Notes: generated by a model from the letters alone, not told the origin. 64,000 nt of DNA from Tetragenococcus muriaticus DSM 15685 (GCF_000423785.1 NZ_AUIQ01000003.1:1-64000); one strand, 5' to 3'; shown: positions 24,223 to 34,947, counted from the stretch's first letter. Translations and numbers: made by a program.

Positions 24223-27200
24223 AAAATTAACTTTAAAGAATTTTGGCCCATTTCTTAATGAAGCCGTTGATTTTAGTGATCTGCAAACTAGTGGCCTGTT
24301 TTTGATTTCTGGCAAAACAGGTGCAGGAAAAACGACCATATTTGATGGGATGACTTTTGCTTTATTTGGAGAAACTTCAGGCCGTTTACGGACAGGAAAG
24401 GAAATGCGATCTACTTTTGCGCCTGCACAAGAACAAACAGAAGTGAGTTTTAGTTTCGCTCATCAGTCAATGACTTATGAAGTGAGTCGATCCCCTGAAC
24501 AAGTGTTAGAAAAAAAGAGGGGAAAAGGGAGTACGAACCGTTCTGCCAAAGTACAATTATCCATTTTTGATGCTTCTGGTACCTTGCAATCTCAATACAC
24601 AAAAAAGAATGAAGTGGATCAATTTATTACTGAGCTATTAAACGTGAATGCTAAACAATTTTTTCAAATTGTGTTATTACCACAAGGAAAATTTCGTAAT
24701 TTTCTAGTGGCATCGAGTAGTGATAAGGAAAAGCTTTTACGCAATTTATTTGGCACTCAACTTTATCAACGACTAAATGAATGGCTTTCGGCGCAGCAAA
24801 AATCTATAGGAAATGAACTAGCTAAACAAACAGATCAACTAGAAAACCTTCAACAACAATTTGAAGGTTTAGAACAAGTACCGCCTTCTTACCAAGAGAC
24901 GATAACACAATGGAAAAATGAAATGAGTCAATTAGAAAAAGCCATCGCTGAACAAAAGGAAAGTCTTGCACAACAAAAACAAGTCAAAAAAGAAGCAGAA
25001 AAGGCCTTCTATGATGGAAAAGAAATCGCTAATGCTTTAAATGAGTATAACAAATTAATTCAACAAGAAGAGAAACTAAAAGAAAACGAGCCAGAAATGA
25101 ACCGTAAAAAGCGATATGTTGCCCAACTTTCTTGGTTGAACGACCAAAAGGGATTGCTCGTACAACAAGACGATTATCGTCAAGAGCTTAAAGAATTAGA
25201 AAACTCATTAAAAGAAATTGCAGATGCTCAAGATAAAAATCAAAAGAGCTATGAAAAACTGATAGAACAAGAAAAAGAATACGAACATTGGCAAGAACAA
25301 GAACGAGAAAATCAATATGCACTACAACGAATTAATGAACAATTACCGATTATTCAAAAAGTCAATGGACTAATAAAAGAAAAAGAACAGCTTGATAGAA
25401 AAATCCAGCAACAAAAAGAAGAAATAGAAGGAACCAATGAACAATTGGAAAAAAATCAGGATTTAGAACAGTCTTTAGCCTATCAGATACAACAAAAAGC
25501 AGACATTCAAGCAGAAGAAGTTCAACTCTATCGTGCCGAAGAACTTGTTAGTCGATTTGAAAAAGCTCAAAATGAACAGAAAGAACAAACTTTAGCTTAT
25601 CAAAAGGGTCAAGAAAAAAACGAAGATCTTACCCAACAATTGCAAAGCTATCAAAAAAAGGTAGAAATAAGTAAAGAGATACTAGATACTGCACGTAGCG
25701 ATAATGCTAAAATGCAGATTGCACGTTTACAGCTGTATCTAAAAGACGGCGAGCCTTGTCCGGTTTGTGGTTCGTACCATCATAATAAAGAAGCCTCTGC
25801 ACAACAAACCTATACTTTAGCTGAGATCACGCAAAATGAGGAAAAGCTTGCACAAAGTGAAGAAGATTATACTCAAGTGCTAGAACAGAAACAAAAAGTG
25901 GCTGCTACGCTGGAAAGTAATAAAAAAGAGCAAGAAGCTCTTTATGAGAAAAAGAAAAAAGCACAGGAAAATTTTCAAGTTTTGAGCAACGAATGTGAAA
26001 CTACCTTGGCGATTTCTATAATAGAAATAAATCCTGACACTTATTTACAACAATTGCAAGAAAGCTTAGAAAAAAAGAAAGAAACAATAACTACGGCAGA
26101 AAAAAAGCAGATAGCTGTAAAAAAAGAAACGGAAGATTTGAATGAAACTTTGTCTCAGCGACAAAAGCAATTGCAAAAAGCTCAAGAAGAGAAGGTCAAG
26201 ATATCAGCGACGCAAACTGCTTTACAAGAGCAACTGGACCAGAAGGATCATAAGGAATTATTAAAACAAAAAAGCCAATTAGAAGAAAGATTAGCCAATA
26301 TTAAAGAAAAAATCGTCTATTACAAGCAGCAAGAAGAACAGCTTCAACGAGAAAGTGCAAGATTAAAAGAACGAAATGAACAACAGCAACAGCAATATCA
26401 ACATTTGCAAAGAAAATTGTCTGAGACTAAGCAAAAAATAACGCAAGCGATTAGTGATAGCTCATTTGATTTCACTGAAAATAAAATGCGAGAAATGTTG
26501 CCAGAACTCAATCAATTGGAAAATTTGCAAGAAATTATTGAGCAATATCAAAGTGAGTATAAGTATACGCAACAACGTTTGTCTGAATTAACTGATTTTA
26601 AACAAACAAAGGCACCTGACCTTGAAGATTTGCAAGAAAAAAGTCAATTAGCAGAAGAAAAGCTGGAAGCTATGCAAACTTCACTTATACAAAAACAAGA
26701 AGTATGGCGTTCGAATCAAAAAACATTGCAGGACTTTCAACAACTGTATGAAGCCAACCAAACAAAGATGGAAGAAATGAGTCAGATGAAACAGTTGGCA
26801 GAAACAATGAATGGTGATAACCTAGAGAGAATGGGAATCGAACGTTATGTTTTACAGACTTTTTTTGCTGAAATTTTAGAAACAGCGAATGTACGTTTGA
26901 ACCGATTAACACAAGGACGCTATCAATTTCTTCTTTCGGAAGAAAAAGGAAGCTATAAAAAATCGACGGGGTTAGAAATTAGTATATATGACGATCACGC
27001 AGGAACCAGCCGTCGCGCTCAAACATTATCCGGAGGTGAAAGCTTTATTGCAGCACTAGCTTTGGCTTTATCTCTAGGAGATGTGATCCAAAGCCATACT
27101 GGTGGGGTGATCATCGAAACATTGTTTATCGATGAGGGGTTCGGTTCATTGGACGAAGACGCTTTGGAAATGGCAATTGAAGCTTTAGAAATGGTAGAAG

Positions 27201-27325
27201 ATGAAGGAAGGATGATAGGTATTATCAGTCATGTAGGTGAACTCAAAAGCCGTATCACACAACAAATGATCGTCAAATCAAATGGTGCAGGCCAAAGCTA
27301 TATTAGCACCAGCTTGAATGAATAA
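24212..27325 (+). CDS. sbcC: Exonuclease SbcCD, ATPase subunit
   Basis: A 1037-residue SMC/Rad50-like ATPase. The N-terminal Walker A is GKTGAGKTT near residue 35. Long coiled coils rich in Gln/Glu/Lys flank a zinc hook CPVC (C516, C519). The C-terminal half-domain has the signature LSGGESF and Walker B LFIDEGFGSLD near residue 970. The head domains clamp DNA and drive SbcD. It lies between sbcD and an SNF2-type helicase gene whose start is 16 bases downstream, suggesting a three-gene transcript. Confidence 0.95.
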   Translation: MQPKKLTLKNFGPFLNEAVDFSDLQTSGLFLISGKTGAGKTTIFDGMTFALFGETSGRLRTGKEMRSTFAPAQEQTEVSFSFAHQSMTYEVSRSPEQVLEKKRGKGSTNRSAKVQLSIFDASGTLQSQYTKKNEVDQFITELLNVNAKQFFQIVLLPQGKFRNFLVASSSDKEKLLRNLFGTQLYQRLNEWLSAQQKSIGNELAKQTDQLENLQQQFEGLEQVPPSYQETITQWKNEMSQLEKAIAEQKESLAQQKQVKKEAEKAFYDGKEIANALNEYNKLIQQEEKLKENEPEMNRKKRYVAQLSWLNDQKGLLVQQDDYRQELKELENSLKEIADAQDKNQKSYEKLIEQEKEYEHWQEQERENQYALQRINEQLPIIQKVNGLIKEKEQLDRKIQQQKEEIEGTNEQLEKNQDLEQSLAYQIQQKADIQAEEVQLYRAEELVSRFEKAQNEQKEQTLAYQKGQEKNEDLTQQLQSYQKKVEISKEILDTARSDNAKMQIARLQLYLKDGEPCPVCGSYHHNKEASAQQTYTLAEITQNEEKLAQSEEDYTQVLEQKQKVAATLESNKKEQEALYEKKKKAQENFQVLSNECETTLAISIIEINPDTYLQQLQESLEKKKETITTAEKKQIAVKKETEDLNETLSQRQKQLQKAQEEKVKISATQTALQEQLDQKDHKELLKQKSQLEERLANIKEKIVYYKQQEEQLQRESARLKERNEQQQQQYQHLQRKLSETKQKITQAISDSSFDFTENKMREMLPELNQLENLQEIIEQYQSEYKYTQQRLSELTDFKQTKAPDLEDLQEKSQLAEEKLEAMQTSLIQKQEVWRSNQKTLQDFQQLYEANQTKMEEMSQMKQLAETMNGDNLERMGIERYVLQTFFAEILETANVRLNRLTQGRYQFLLSEEKGSYKKSTGLEISIYDDHAGTSRRAQTLSGGESFIAALALALSLGDVIQSHTGGVIIETLFIDEGFGSLDEDALEMAIEALEMVEDEGRMIGIISHVGELKSRITQQMIVKSNGAGQSYISTSLNE

Positions 27326-27341
27326 AGGAGGGCAGAAATCA

Positions 27342-30300
27342 ATGAAATGGAGTATACCTGAACGTATTATTGAGAAGGGAAGAAGTTATTTAAACGATGG
27401 GCGTGTGCTTTCTGTTACACCAGATCCAGACAATCAGGTTTGGCATGGAGAAGTTTTAGGCAGCGAATTATATCGTGTGGATTTAGATGCGACAGCTAAA
27501 GAAGAAGATTACTGTCAGTGCCTTTATTGGGAAGAACATGGATTTTGCAAGCATACTGTGGCTGTTGAGTTGTATTTGCGTAATCAAGGACAATCACGAA
27601 AAATTACTGCGTCCACGGTTCCTAAAAGCGAGAGTTTTTCAGCTTCTCAAATGTTTTCCAATGGGTTACATTACTTAACAAATAAACAGGATCGTTCGCA
27701 AGTTCCTTTACAAATTGAATGCCAGCTAGATAGTATTGCGACAAATCCTTATCGCGATGAATTGGATATATTAGGTATTTCTTTGAAAATCGGGCAACAA
27801 CATGGCCGTAGCTATATGGTTAAAAATATTTATAAATTTTTACAAGTTTATCAAACAGAAAAAGTATATGCTGCAAATAAACGAAATAGTTTCTATTTAA
27901 ACCATAAGGCTTTTACTCAAGAAGAAAATGAACTATTGCAGCGATTAGCTGGTTTAGCTCAAACTCAAGAGCTTCTAGGACGAACTGGCGTTTCAATTGA
28001 TGGAAAAATGGATAAGAAGTATTTGCTGTTACCTGTAGAGTATGCCAAAGAGTTTATCCAGAAGATGGCTGATTTCCCCTTTGTATTTCAGTATGGCGAT
28101 CATAAGTTACATGAGCTTACATTTTCTGAAAAAAATCGTATGTTGTCTTTTCAAGTGTCTAAAGGAACAGATGGGTTTGATTTATCTATTCATTATGATT
28201 TTGATAAAGTGTATCAATACTATGGTTGGGCCTTGTTTTCAGGTCAAATTGTTGAACTTTCTGCAGAACAAATGGATATATACTTAACCATGAAACAACT
28301 GTTGAAGCGTTTGGAAAAACCTGTTATTACTTACCCTCAAGCAGAATTGTCGGTCTTATTTAAGCAAGTTCTACCGCTGTTGGAAAAAATCGGAGAAGTA
28401 CAAGTTGATCAGCAAGTTTATCAATACATTAGTAATGAACCGTTGTTTTTGCGATTTTATTTAAAAAAACGTAAAGGAATGATTGAATTAAGAATCGATC
28501 ATGTTTATGGAAATATTACTTTTTCAAGTGATCCTGCGCATCAAAAAATTCCAGATGTTCATCCAGAGGTGTTGCGAGATTACGAACGGGAAAGACAAGC
28601 TCAAGCAGTTGTCGAACAATTAGGTTTTAAACAAACGGAGAGAGGTTGGAATAAACCTATTCCTAAGGGGGAAGAGTTGTATCGCTTCTTTAATCAAGAA
28701 TTGTATTATATGCGACAACTTGGAGAAATTTATCTAGGTAAAAAGTTACGAGAGCTATATCTAGATGGACAACAACATAAGCCCCATATTAACGTTAGTG
28801 AATCTGGTTCATGGCTAGATGTTTCATTTGATATTACTGGGATCAAGCAAAATGAAGTAGATGATGTTTTACAAAGTCTAATGAAAAATGATAATTATCA
28901 TACACTAGAAAATGGGCAAGTACTTTCTCTTGATTCAGAAGAATTCCAAGAAACTAGTAAAGTTTTATCGCAATTGCGAGATTCTATCCATTCTGCTAAT
29001 GAAGGTGTAATGAAAGTTCCTCTAAATCAAGGGCTACAGGTCCAAGATCAACTAGCTGGTCAAGCACACTTTAGTGAAGGCTTTCAGGAGATGACATATG
29101 ATCTTACACACCCCGAAAACTTCTCTGCACAAGTACCTGAAGGTATCCATGCACAATTACGTGACTACCAAGTTGTAGGTTTTCGTTGGTTGAAAATGTT
29201 GAGTTATTATCAATTTGGTGGTGTTTTAGCTGATGAAATGGGTTTAGGAAAAACATTGCAAACAATTAGTTTCTTACTTTCTGAAAAACAAGAAAAAGGA
29301 GGAGTTCAGGCAGTTATCGTAGCGCCGGCTAGTTTAACATTTAATTGGCAACAAGAAATTAAACGCTTTGCTCCTTCATTGGATTCCATTGTTGTTTCAG
29401 GAAACAAAAATACCCGTGAGAATTCTTTAAAACAAGATGTAGACATTTGGATTACTTCTTACGCCAGCTTGCGACAAGACATTGATGATTATCGTCAGTT
29501 AGACATAAACTATTTGATTTTAGATGAAGCCCAAATGGTAAAAAATAGTGCGACAAAAACGGCACAAGCTTTACGTTCTTTGAAGATCGAGCACCGTTTT
29601 GCTTTAAGTGGTACACCAATTGAAAATAATTTAGATGAATTATGGTCTTTATTTCAAATGATTATGCCAGGGTTTTTCCCAAACAAGCAATTATACCGTA
29701 ATTTGTCTCAGGATAAAATTGCTTCGATGATACGTCCGTTTATTTTAAGAAGAGATAAACAAACTGTACTACAAGATTTACCGGAAAAACTAGAGACAAA
29801 TTATTATAGTGCTTTGACTGACCGACAGAAAAAAGTATATCTGGCTTATCTTGAACAAATGCGTGAGGAAGTTTCTGCCATGGACGAAGCAGAATTTAAG
29901 AAAAATCGTATGAGTATCTTAGCTGGCTTAACTCGTTTACGGCAAATTTGTTGTGATCCTAGGTTGTTTCTTGAAGACTATCAAGGACGATCTGGTAAAT
30001 TAGAACAAGTAAAAGATTTAATACAAGCAGCTAAAGAAAACAACCGTCGTATTTTACTGTTTTCCCAATTTACGAGTATGTTGTCTATTATTGAAGAAGA
30101 GTTAGATGAATTAGGTATCGAAACATTTTATTTAAGAGGGAGTACTCCCCCACAAGATCGTATTGAAATGGTTGATGCGTTCAATGCTGGAGAACGTGAT
30201 GTATTTTTAATTTCCTTAAAAGCAGGTGGTACAGGATTGAATTTAACTGGCGCAGATACAGTGATTTTATATGATCTATGGTGGAATCCGGCAGTGGAAG

Positions 30301-30512
30301 AACAAGCGGCTGGACGTGCTCATCGTATTGGGCAAGAAAAAAATGTGGAAATTTGGCGAATGATTGCTGAAGGAACGATTGAAGAGCGAATGAATTATTT
30401 GCAACAAGAGAAAAAAGAGCTCTTTAAAAATGTGATCGAAGGAAATGAAACTCAACTACAGCAAATGACAGAAGCTGATATTCGTTCTATTTTAAGTATT
30501 GGAGAAAGCTGA
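27342..30512 (+). CDS. SWIM zinc-finger SNF2-family helicase
   Basis: A 1056-residue protein. The N-terminal SWIM zinc finger is CQCLYWEEHGFCKH (from C58). A middle region of about 500 residues lacks clear motifs and is followed by an SNF2 ATPase core: motif I DEMGLGKT near residue 630, DEAQ (motif II), SGTPIENN (motif III), LFSQFT, and motif VI AAGRAHRIGQ. Such bacterial proteins translocate on duplex DNA, and some contribute to repair. ATG at 27342 follows AAAGGAGGG. Position behind sbcDC hints at a shared role in DNA-end processing, but this is inference. Confidence 0.9.
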   Translation: MKWSIPERIIEKGRSYLNDGRVLSVTPDPDNQVWHGEVLGSELYRVDLDATAKEEDYCQCLYWEEHGFCKHTVAVELYLRNQGQSRKITASTVPKSESFSASQMFSNGLHYLTNKQDRSQVPLQIECQLDSIATNPYRDELDILGISLKIGQQHGRSYMVKNIYKFLQVYQTEKVYAANKRNSFYLNHKAFTQEENELLQRLAGLAQTQELLGRTGVSIDGKMDKKYLLLPVEYAKEFIQKMADFPFVFQYGDHKLHELTFSEKNRMLSFQVSKGTDGFDLSIHYDFDKVYQYYGWALFSGQIVELSAEQMDIYLTMKQLLKRLEKPVITYPQAELSVLFKQVLPLLEKIGEVQVDQQVYQYISNEPLFLRFYLKKRKGMIELRIDHVYGNITFSSDPAHQKIPDVHPEVLRDYERERQAQAVVEQLGFKQTERGWNKPIPKGEELYRFFNQELYYMRQLGEIYLGKKLRELYLDGQQHKPHINVSESGSWLDVSFDITGIKQNEVDDVLQSLMKNDNYHTLENGQVLSLDSEEFQETSKVLSQLRDSIHSANEGVMKVPLNQGLQVQDQLAGQAHFSEGFQEMTYDLTHPENFSAQVPEGIHAQLRDYQVVGFRWLKMLSYYQFGGVLADEMGLGKTLQTISFLLSEKQEKGGVQAVIVAPASLTFNWQQEIKRFAPSLDSIVVSGNKNTRENSLKQDVDIWITSYASLRQDIDDYRQLDINYLILDEAQMVKNSATKTAQALRSLKIEHRFALSGTPIENNLDELWSLFQMIMPGFFPNKQLYRNLSQDKIASMIRPFILRRDKQTVLQDLPEKLETNYYSALTDRQKKVYLAYLEQMREEVSAMDEAEFKKNRMSILAGLTRLRQICCDPRLFLEDYQGRSGKLEQVKDLIQAAKENNRRILLFSQFTSMLSIIEEELDELGIETFYLRGSTPPQDRIEMVDAFNAGERDVFLISLKAGGTGLNLTGADTVILYDLWWNPAVEEQAAGRAHRIGQEKNVEIWRMIAEGTIEERMNYLQQEKKELFKNVIEGNETQLQQMTEADIRSILSIGES

Positions 30513-30684
30513 TGAAATAGGTTTTGTTTTACTATTGAATCAATAGAAGAAACTTTTCAGTTTAATAACAATAAATTTTTAGGAGATAGATAAATTCACT
30601 AGTAATTATAAGAAAAATATGAGATAATAGGATAGTAGTATAACAAAGTGGTTTTGGTTTATTATCACAAAGGAGTGATGCACA

Positions 30685-31083
30685 TTGTTAACATTATATA
30701 CTTCCCCAAGTTGTACATCTTGTAGAAAAGCTAGAGCTTGGTTACAAGAACACGAAATTCCTTTTGTAGAACGTAATATTTTTTCTGAACCATTAACTAG
30801 TGATGAATTAACCAATATTTTACAAATGACCGAAAACGGAACGGAAGAAATTATCTCGACGCGTTCGAAAGTCTTTCAAAAGTTAAACGTAGATTTAGAT
30901 GATCTTCCGCTTAATGAACTTTTAAAGTTAGTTCAAGAAAATCCTGGTTTATTGCGCCGCCCTATTATGATTGATGATAAAAGATTACAAGTTGGTTTTA
31001 ATGAAGACGAAATTCGACGCTTTTTGCCTAGAGATGTTCGTCAAGTAGAGCTACGCAATGCACAAATGATGGCAGGTTTATAA
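30685..31083 (+). CDS. spx: Spx-family transcriptional regulator
   Basis: A 132-residue ArsC-fold protein that binds the RNA polymerase alpha C-terminal domain and redirects transcription during thiol stress. The redox switch CxxC is C10-T-S-C13. The conserved RPIM segment is at about residues 92-95. The start is TTG at 30685, 10 bases after AAGGAGTG. Spx is normally degraded by ClpXP. The nearby mecA gene encodes a related proteolysis adaptor, a neighbourhood seen in many Lactobacillales. A strong terminator follows. Confidence 0.93.
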   Translation: MLTLYTSPSCTSCRKARAWLQEHEIPFVERNIFSEPLTSDELTNILQMTENGTEEIISTRSKVFQKLNVDLDDLPLNELLKLVQENPGLLRRPIMIDDKRLQVGFNEDEIRRFLPRDVRQVELRNAQMMAGL

Positions 31084-31114
31084 AAACGTTGAGGAGATTT
31101 CCTCAACGTTTTTT
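31083..31114 (+). terminator. Intrinsic terminator of spx
   Basis: AAAACGTTGAGGA (31083-31095) pairs perfectly with the complementary arm 31100-31112 around GATT, ending in a T run. Confidence 0.9.
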
Positions 31115-31155
31115 ACAAAGAATAATGAAGAAAGATTGATTTTGAAGTTTTTTCC

Positions 31156-31183
31156 TTTACATTTTAAACACTTCCGTTACAAT
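31156..31183 (+). promoter_or_regulatory. Promoter of mecA
   Basis: TTTACA (31156-31161) and TACAAT (31178-31183) are separated by 16 bases, upstream of the mecA start at 31221. Confidence 0.6.
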
Positions 31184-31220
31184 GAACTTAGAGTATGAAA
31201 GTAAGTGAGGTGTAGCTAAT

Positions 31221-31931
31221 ATGGAGATGGAACATATTAATGAAAATACGATTCGCGTATTGATTAAAAATGAAGATTTAGCTGCCAGAGGAATCACTTT
31301 TTTAGACCTACTTGGAAATCGTAAAGAAATAGAAAAGTTCTTTTACAGTATTTTGGAAGAGGTTGACGTTGAAGAAGAATTCAAAGGAAGCGATGCTGTA
31401 ACTTTTCAAGTGTTGCCTAAAGGTGACGGTTTGGAATTGTTTATTAGCAAGAATGTGTCACTGGATAATGTTGATCCTTATGAAGCATATGGTGATTATT
31501 ACTCTCCTGAAGAAATAACAGAATGGTTAAAACAGGAAGATCCAGATGCTTACGAAGGCTATTCGCAAGAGGAAATCATGGATTGGTTTAAAAATCAATT
31601 TCCAGAAAAAACTCAAGTAGAAGAAGCTGAAATAGAAGATTCTAAGGATTCCTTTGTTTTTGAAGTTGGAACGTTTGAAGATATGATTCAATTGTCTTCG
31701 GAAATTTATTTAGAACAGGCAAAGAGTCGACTTTATTTATTAAATCAAGTTTATTACCTGAAAGTAGATTTTGCAGAAGAATCAGCTGGAAGTTTCCAAG
31801 TGGACAATCAGTTGGCCTATTTATCTGAGTTTGCCAAAAAAGTTTCTATGACTCCTGATTACCTTGTAGAACATGGAAATTTAATTATGGATCATGATGC
31901 TTTAAGTAAGACGCGAAGCTATTTTTTGTAA
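31221..31931 (+). CDS. mecA: Adaptor protein MecA
   Basis: Adaptor that delivers substrates (for example competence factor ComK/ComX-like proteins) to ClpC-ClpP. The 236-residue protein has the N-terminal substrate-binding domain (residues 1-70, starting MEMEHINENTIRVLI), an acidic middle region (75-140) and the C-terminal ClpC-binding domain (about 145-236). ATG at 31221 follows AGTGAGGTG. A terminator separates it from the competence gene coiA. mecA next to coiA matches the arrangement in enterococci and bacilli. Confidence 0.94.
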   Translation: MEMEHINENTIRVLIKNEDLAARGITFLDLLGNRKEIEKFFYSILEEVDVEEEFKGSDAVTFQVLPKGDGLELFISKNVSLDNVDPYEAYGDYYSPEEITEWLKQEDPDAYEGYSQEEIMDWFKNQFPEKTQVEEAEIEDSKDSFVFEVGTFEDMIQLSSEIYLEQAKSRLYLLNQVYYLKVDFAEESAGSFQVDNQLAYLSEFAKKVSMTPDYLVEHGNLIMDHDALSKTRSYFL

Positions 31932-31946
31932 AATAAGCGTGGGATG

Positions 31947-31979
31947 AGACGAAAAATAAAAAATTTTTCGTCTTTTTTT
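31947..31979 (+). terminator. Intrinsic terminator of mecA
   Basis: AGACGAAAAAT (31947-31957) pairs with ATTTTTCGTCT (31963-31973), followed by a run of T. Confidence 0.85.
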
Positions 31980-32037
31980 GTTAAAAAAAATGATTTTGCA
32001 AAAAAATACGTATCTTCTTTTAGAGGAGGAGATCGTT

Positions 32038-33006
32038 ATGTTAATTGCAAATTCTAATAAAGGAGATAAATACGACGCTCGGACATTTAGACAAGAGGAG
32101 TCGCACAAGATTGATTTGTTTTGCCCTAGCTGTCATAAACCTGTATTTTACAAGCAAGGAAAGGTAAAACTTTCACACTTTGCTCATTTTTCTCGTAAAA
32201 TGTGTGATAGTTTTAGTGAAGGGGAAACTCCAGAACATTTGGCAGGTAAAGATTTTTTATTTCAATGGGCGCAAACAGGGGAATTAGAAGCCTATTTGCC
32301 TAAATTACATCAGCGGCCTGATATTCTTTATAACCATATTGCTATCGAGGTTCAATGTTCGTTTTTGCCAATCGAAAAATTTGTGGAACGAACACGAAAT
32401 TATCTGAAACATGGTTACTGTCCCTGGTGGTTATTTGGTGAAAAGTTTGTGCTTAGAAACAGACTTACTAGCTTACAAAAAGCAGGGACCTATTATCATC
32501 GACAAGGGGGCTTTTACTTATGGTTAAGTAAGCCTATAAAAAAAGAAATTTGGCTAATAGACCATATACGTTGGCATTACCGATGGGGGTTTTTTTATCA
32601 AGTGAAAAAATGGCCTGTTAATAGTGTAACGCTAGATAAACTTTTTACGGTCATACCTAGTCAACAACCATCTTTAGAATGGGATGTAAGCCAGTATCGT
32701 TTTTTTATTTACAAAAAGTTAGGACAAAAACAGATAAGTACGATACGTCTACAAGAAAAATTATATTTATTAGGAGCCACATTTCAAGACTTACCTGACT
32801 GGTGCTATGAGCCTAGTTGGTATCATTTTTTCTTTGAAGATGAGTTATTATTTCTGCGATTTTGTTATTTAAAAAGTCGGTCATTTTTGGAATGGATCCA
32901 TCGAATTAAAACGTTAAATCATCCTTGGCTTTATCCCTTAGTATCACAAAAAGAAATACTACAAGACATTTATTTAGAATGCCAGAAGTTAGTAGGGAAG
33001 AAATAG
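32038..33006 (+). CDS. coiA: Competence protein CoiA
   Basis: A 322-residue CoiA-family protein, needed for recombination of transformed DNA in naturally competent Gram-positives. The N-terminus carries a zinc-ribbon-like CPSCHKPVFYKQGKVKLSHFAH pattern (shown in part as CPSC, then HFAH). A nuclease-like core follows with RPDIL and AIEVQCS, a PD-(D/E)xK-type arrangement. ATG at 32038 follows AGAGGAGGAG; the open frame upstream would run through the mecA terminator. Its presence is consistent with a competence pathway but does not prove it is active. Confidence 0.88.
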   Translation: MLIANSNKGDKYDARTFRQEESHKIDLFCPSCHKPVFYKQGKVKLSHFAHFSRKMCDSFSEGETPEHLAGKDFLFQWAQTGELEAYLPKLHQRPDILYNHIAIEVQCSFLPIEKFVERTRNYLKHGYCPWWLFGEKFVLRNRLTSLQKAGTYYHRQGGFYLWLSKPIKKEIWLIDHIRWHYRWGFFYQVKKWPVNSVTLDKLFTVIPSQQPSLEWDVSQYRFFIYKKLGQKQISTIRLQEKLYLLGATFQDLPDWCYEPSWYHFFFEDELLFLRFCYLKSRSFLEWIHRIKTLNHPWLYPLVSQKEILQDIYLECQKLVGKK

Positions 33007-33097
33007 AAGCTTTTGCAGGAAAAAAAAGTTATGGTAAACTTGAAATATAAATTGCAGAAAGAGTGTTTCTTATCTGCATAGTAAAGGAGAAGATCAG

Positions 33098-34915
33098 ATG
33101 TCAGAAACAAAAAAATTACCTAAACGTGAGGAAGTTCCTGAAGAATTGACTTGGGATTTAACAAAAATTTTTTCAGATGATCAAGAATTTGAAAATGCGT
33201 TTAAAGAGTTAGAAGAAAAGTTAAAATATGCTGATTCTTATAAAGGAACCTTGGAAAACGGGCCCGAAGCATTTTTAGCTGCTTTAGAATATTTATTAAA
33301 TATTTCGCGACAATTAGAAACAGTTTATGTTTATAGTCATTTAAAAAATGACCAAGATACGTCCAATACTACTTATCAAGCACTGAATGCTCGAGCTGGA
33401 GCGCTTGCCACTCAAGCAGATGAAAAGTTATCTTTTTTTGAACCAGAGTTATTATCTTTAAGTGATGAAACGATATGGGGATATTTTGATAATGAACCAC
33501 GCTTGGAAATCTATCGACATTTTGTTGAACAAATTATTTCTAATCGTTCTCATGTGTTACCTAAAGAACAGGAGGCTTTATTGGCAGGCGCTGGGGAAAT
33601 CTTTGGAGCTTCTAGTAATACGTTTTCTATACTAAATAACGCGGATTTAGTCTTTCCAGTCATTGAAGATGCAAATGGCGAAAAAGTCCAACTTTCTCAT
33701 GGTATTTATGGTCAATTGATGGAAAGTACGGATCGTTCAGTACGCGAAAATGCTTTTAAGGGGTTATATAGTGTATATGGACAATTTGGTAATACGCTTG
33801 CTTCTACATTAAATTCTCACATTAAAACGCATAATTATAATGCAAAAGTTCGACATTACCAATCTGCTAGAGAAGCTGCACTTTCAAGTAACCATATACC
33901 TGAAAGTGTCTATGATACGTTAGTAGAGGTCGTTAATAAGAATTTAAATTTACTTCATCGATATATGGCGTTAAGAAAACGTCTATTGCAAGTGGATCAA
34001 TTGCATATGTATGATGTATACACGCCACTTTTAGGTGAAGCGCCAATTAGTTTTACTTTTGAACAAGCAAAAGATAAGGCTCTTGAAGCTTTGGCTCCAT
34101 TAGGTGAGGAATATTTAGCTGTTGTGAAAAAAGCTTTTGATGAACGTTGGATTGATGTCGTTGAAAATCAAGGGAAACGCAGCGGAGCTTATTCTTCTGG
34201 TACTTATGATACGAGTCCGTATATTTTGCTTAACTGGCACGATACGTTAGATCATTTATTTACATTGGTGCACGAGATGGGACATAGTGTGCATAGCTAT
34301 TTTACTCAGAATAATCAGCCTTATGTTTATGGCGATTACTCTATTTTTCTAGCAGAAATTGCGTCTACTACAAATGAAAATATTTTAACAGAACATCTCC
34401 TAGAAACTCAAAACGATCCACGTGTTCGTGCTTATGTTTTAAACCACTATTTGGATGGTTTTAAAGGAACTATTTTCCGCCAAACGCAGTTTGCAGAATT
34501 TGAACACTTTATGCATACAGAAGATGCCAAGGGAACACCATTAACAAGTGATTTTTTGAATGACAATTACGGAGAGTTAAATAAACGTTACTATGGCGAT
34601 GAGATGGAGGATGATCCAGAGATCCATATGGAATGGTCGCGAATTCCTCACTTTTATTATAACTATTATGTTTTCCAATATGCTACTGGATTTTCGGCAG
34701 CTTCAGCTTTGGCCCAAAAGGTATTAACAAAAGATCCAGCTGCTTTGGATCGTTACTTAACTTATCTAAAATCTGGGGATAGTGATTATCCAATTGAAGT
34801 GATGAAAAAAGCTGGCGTGGATATGACAAAACCTGATTATATTGAAGATGCGATGCATGTTTTTGAAGAACGTTTAAATGAACTAGAGTTGCTAGTTGAT
34901 GAATTAGAAAAATAA
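33098..34915 (+). CDS. pepF: Oligoendopeptidase F
   Basis: A cytosolic M3-family zinc peptidase of 605 residues that degrades oligopeptides. The active-site HExxH is HEMGH at residues 392-396, with the downstream glutamate ligand in AEIASTTNE. The N-terminal PepF domain occupies residues 20-200. ATG at 33098 follows AAAGGAGAAG. In several Firmicutes pepF sits near mecA/coiA, as here. A long perfect hairpin follows between it and the convergent CYTH gene. Confidence 0.95.
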   Translation: MSETKKLPKREEVPEELTWDLTKIFSDDQEFENAFKELEEKLKYADSYKGTLENGPEAFLAALEYLLNISRQLETVYVYSHLKNDQDTSNTTYQALNARAGALATQADEKLSFFEPELLSLSDETIWGYFDNEPRLEIYRHFVEQIISNRSHVLPKEQEALLAGAGEIFGASSNTFSILNNADLVFPVIEDANGEKVQLSHGIYGQLMESTDRSVRENAFKGLYSVYGQFGNTLASTLNSHIKTHNYNAKVRHYQSAREAALSSNHIPESVYDTLVEVVNKNLNLLHRYMALRKRLLQVDQLHMYDVYTPLLGEAPISFTFEQAKDKALEALAPLGEEYLAVVKKAFDERWIDVVENQGKRSGAYSSGTYDTSPYILLNWHDTLDHLFTLVHEMGHSVHSYFTQNNQPYVYGDYSIFLAEIASTTNENILTEHLLETQNDPRVRAYVLNHYLDGFKGTIFRQTQFAEFEHFMHTEDAKGTPLTSDFLNDNYGELNKRYYGDEMEDDPEIHMEWSRIPHFYYNYYVFQYATGFSAASALAQKVLTKDPAALDRYLTYLKSGDSDYPIEVMKKAGVDMTKPDYIEDAMHVFEERLNELELLVDELEK

Positions 34916-34947
34916 TAAGTTGAAAAAGAGCCAACGATTTGAAATGC

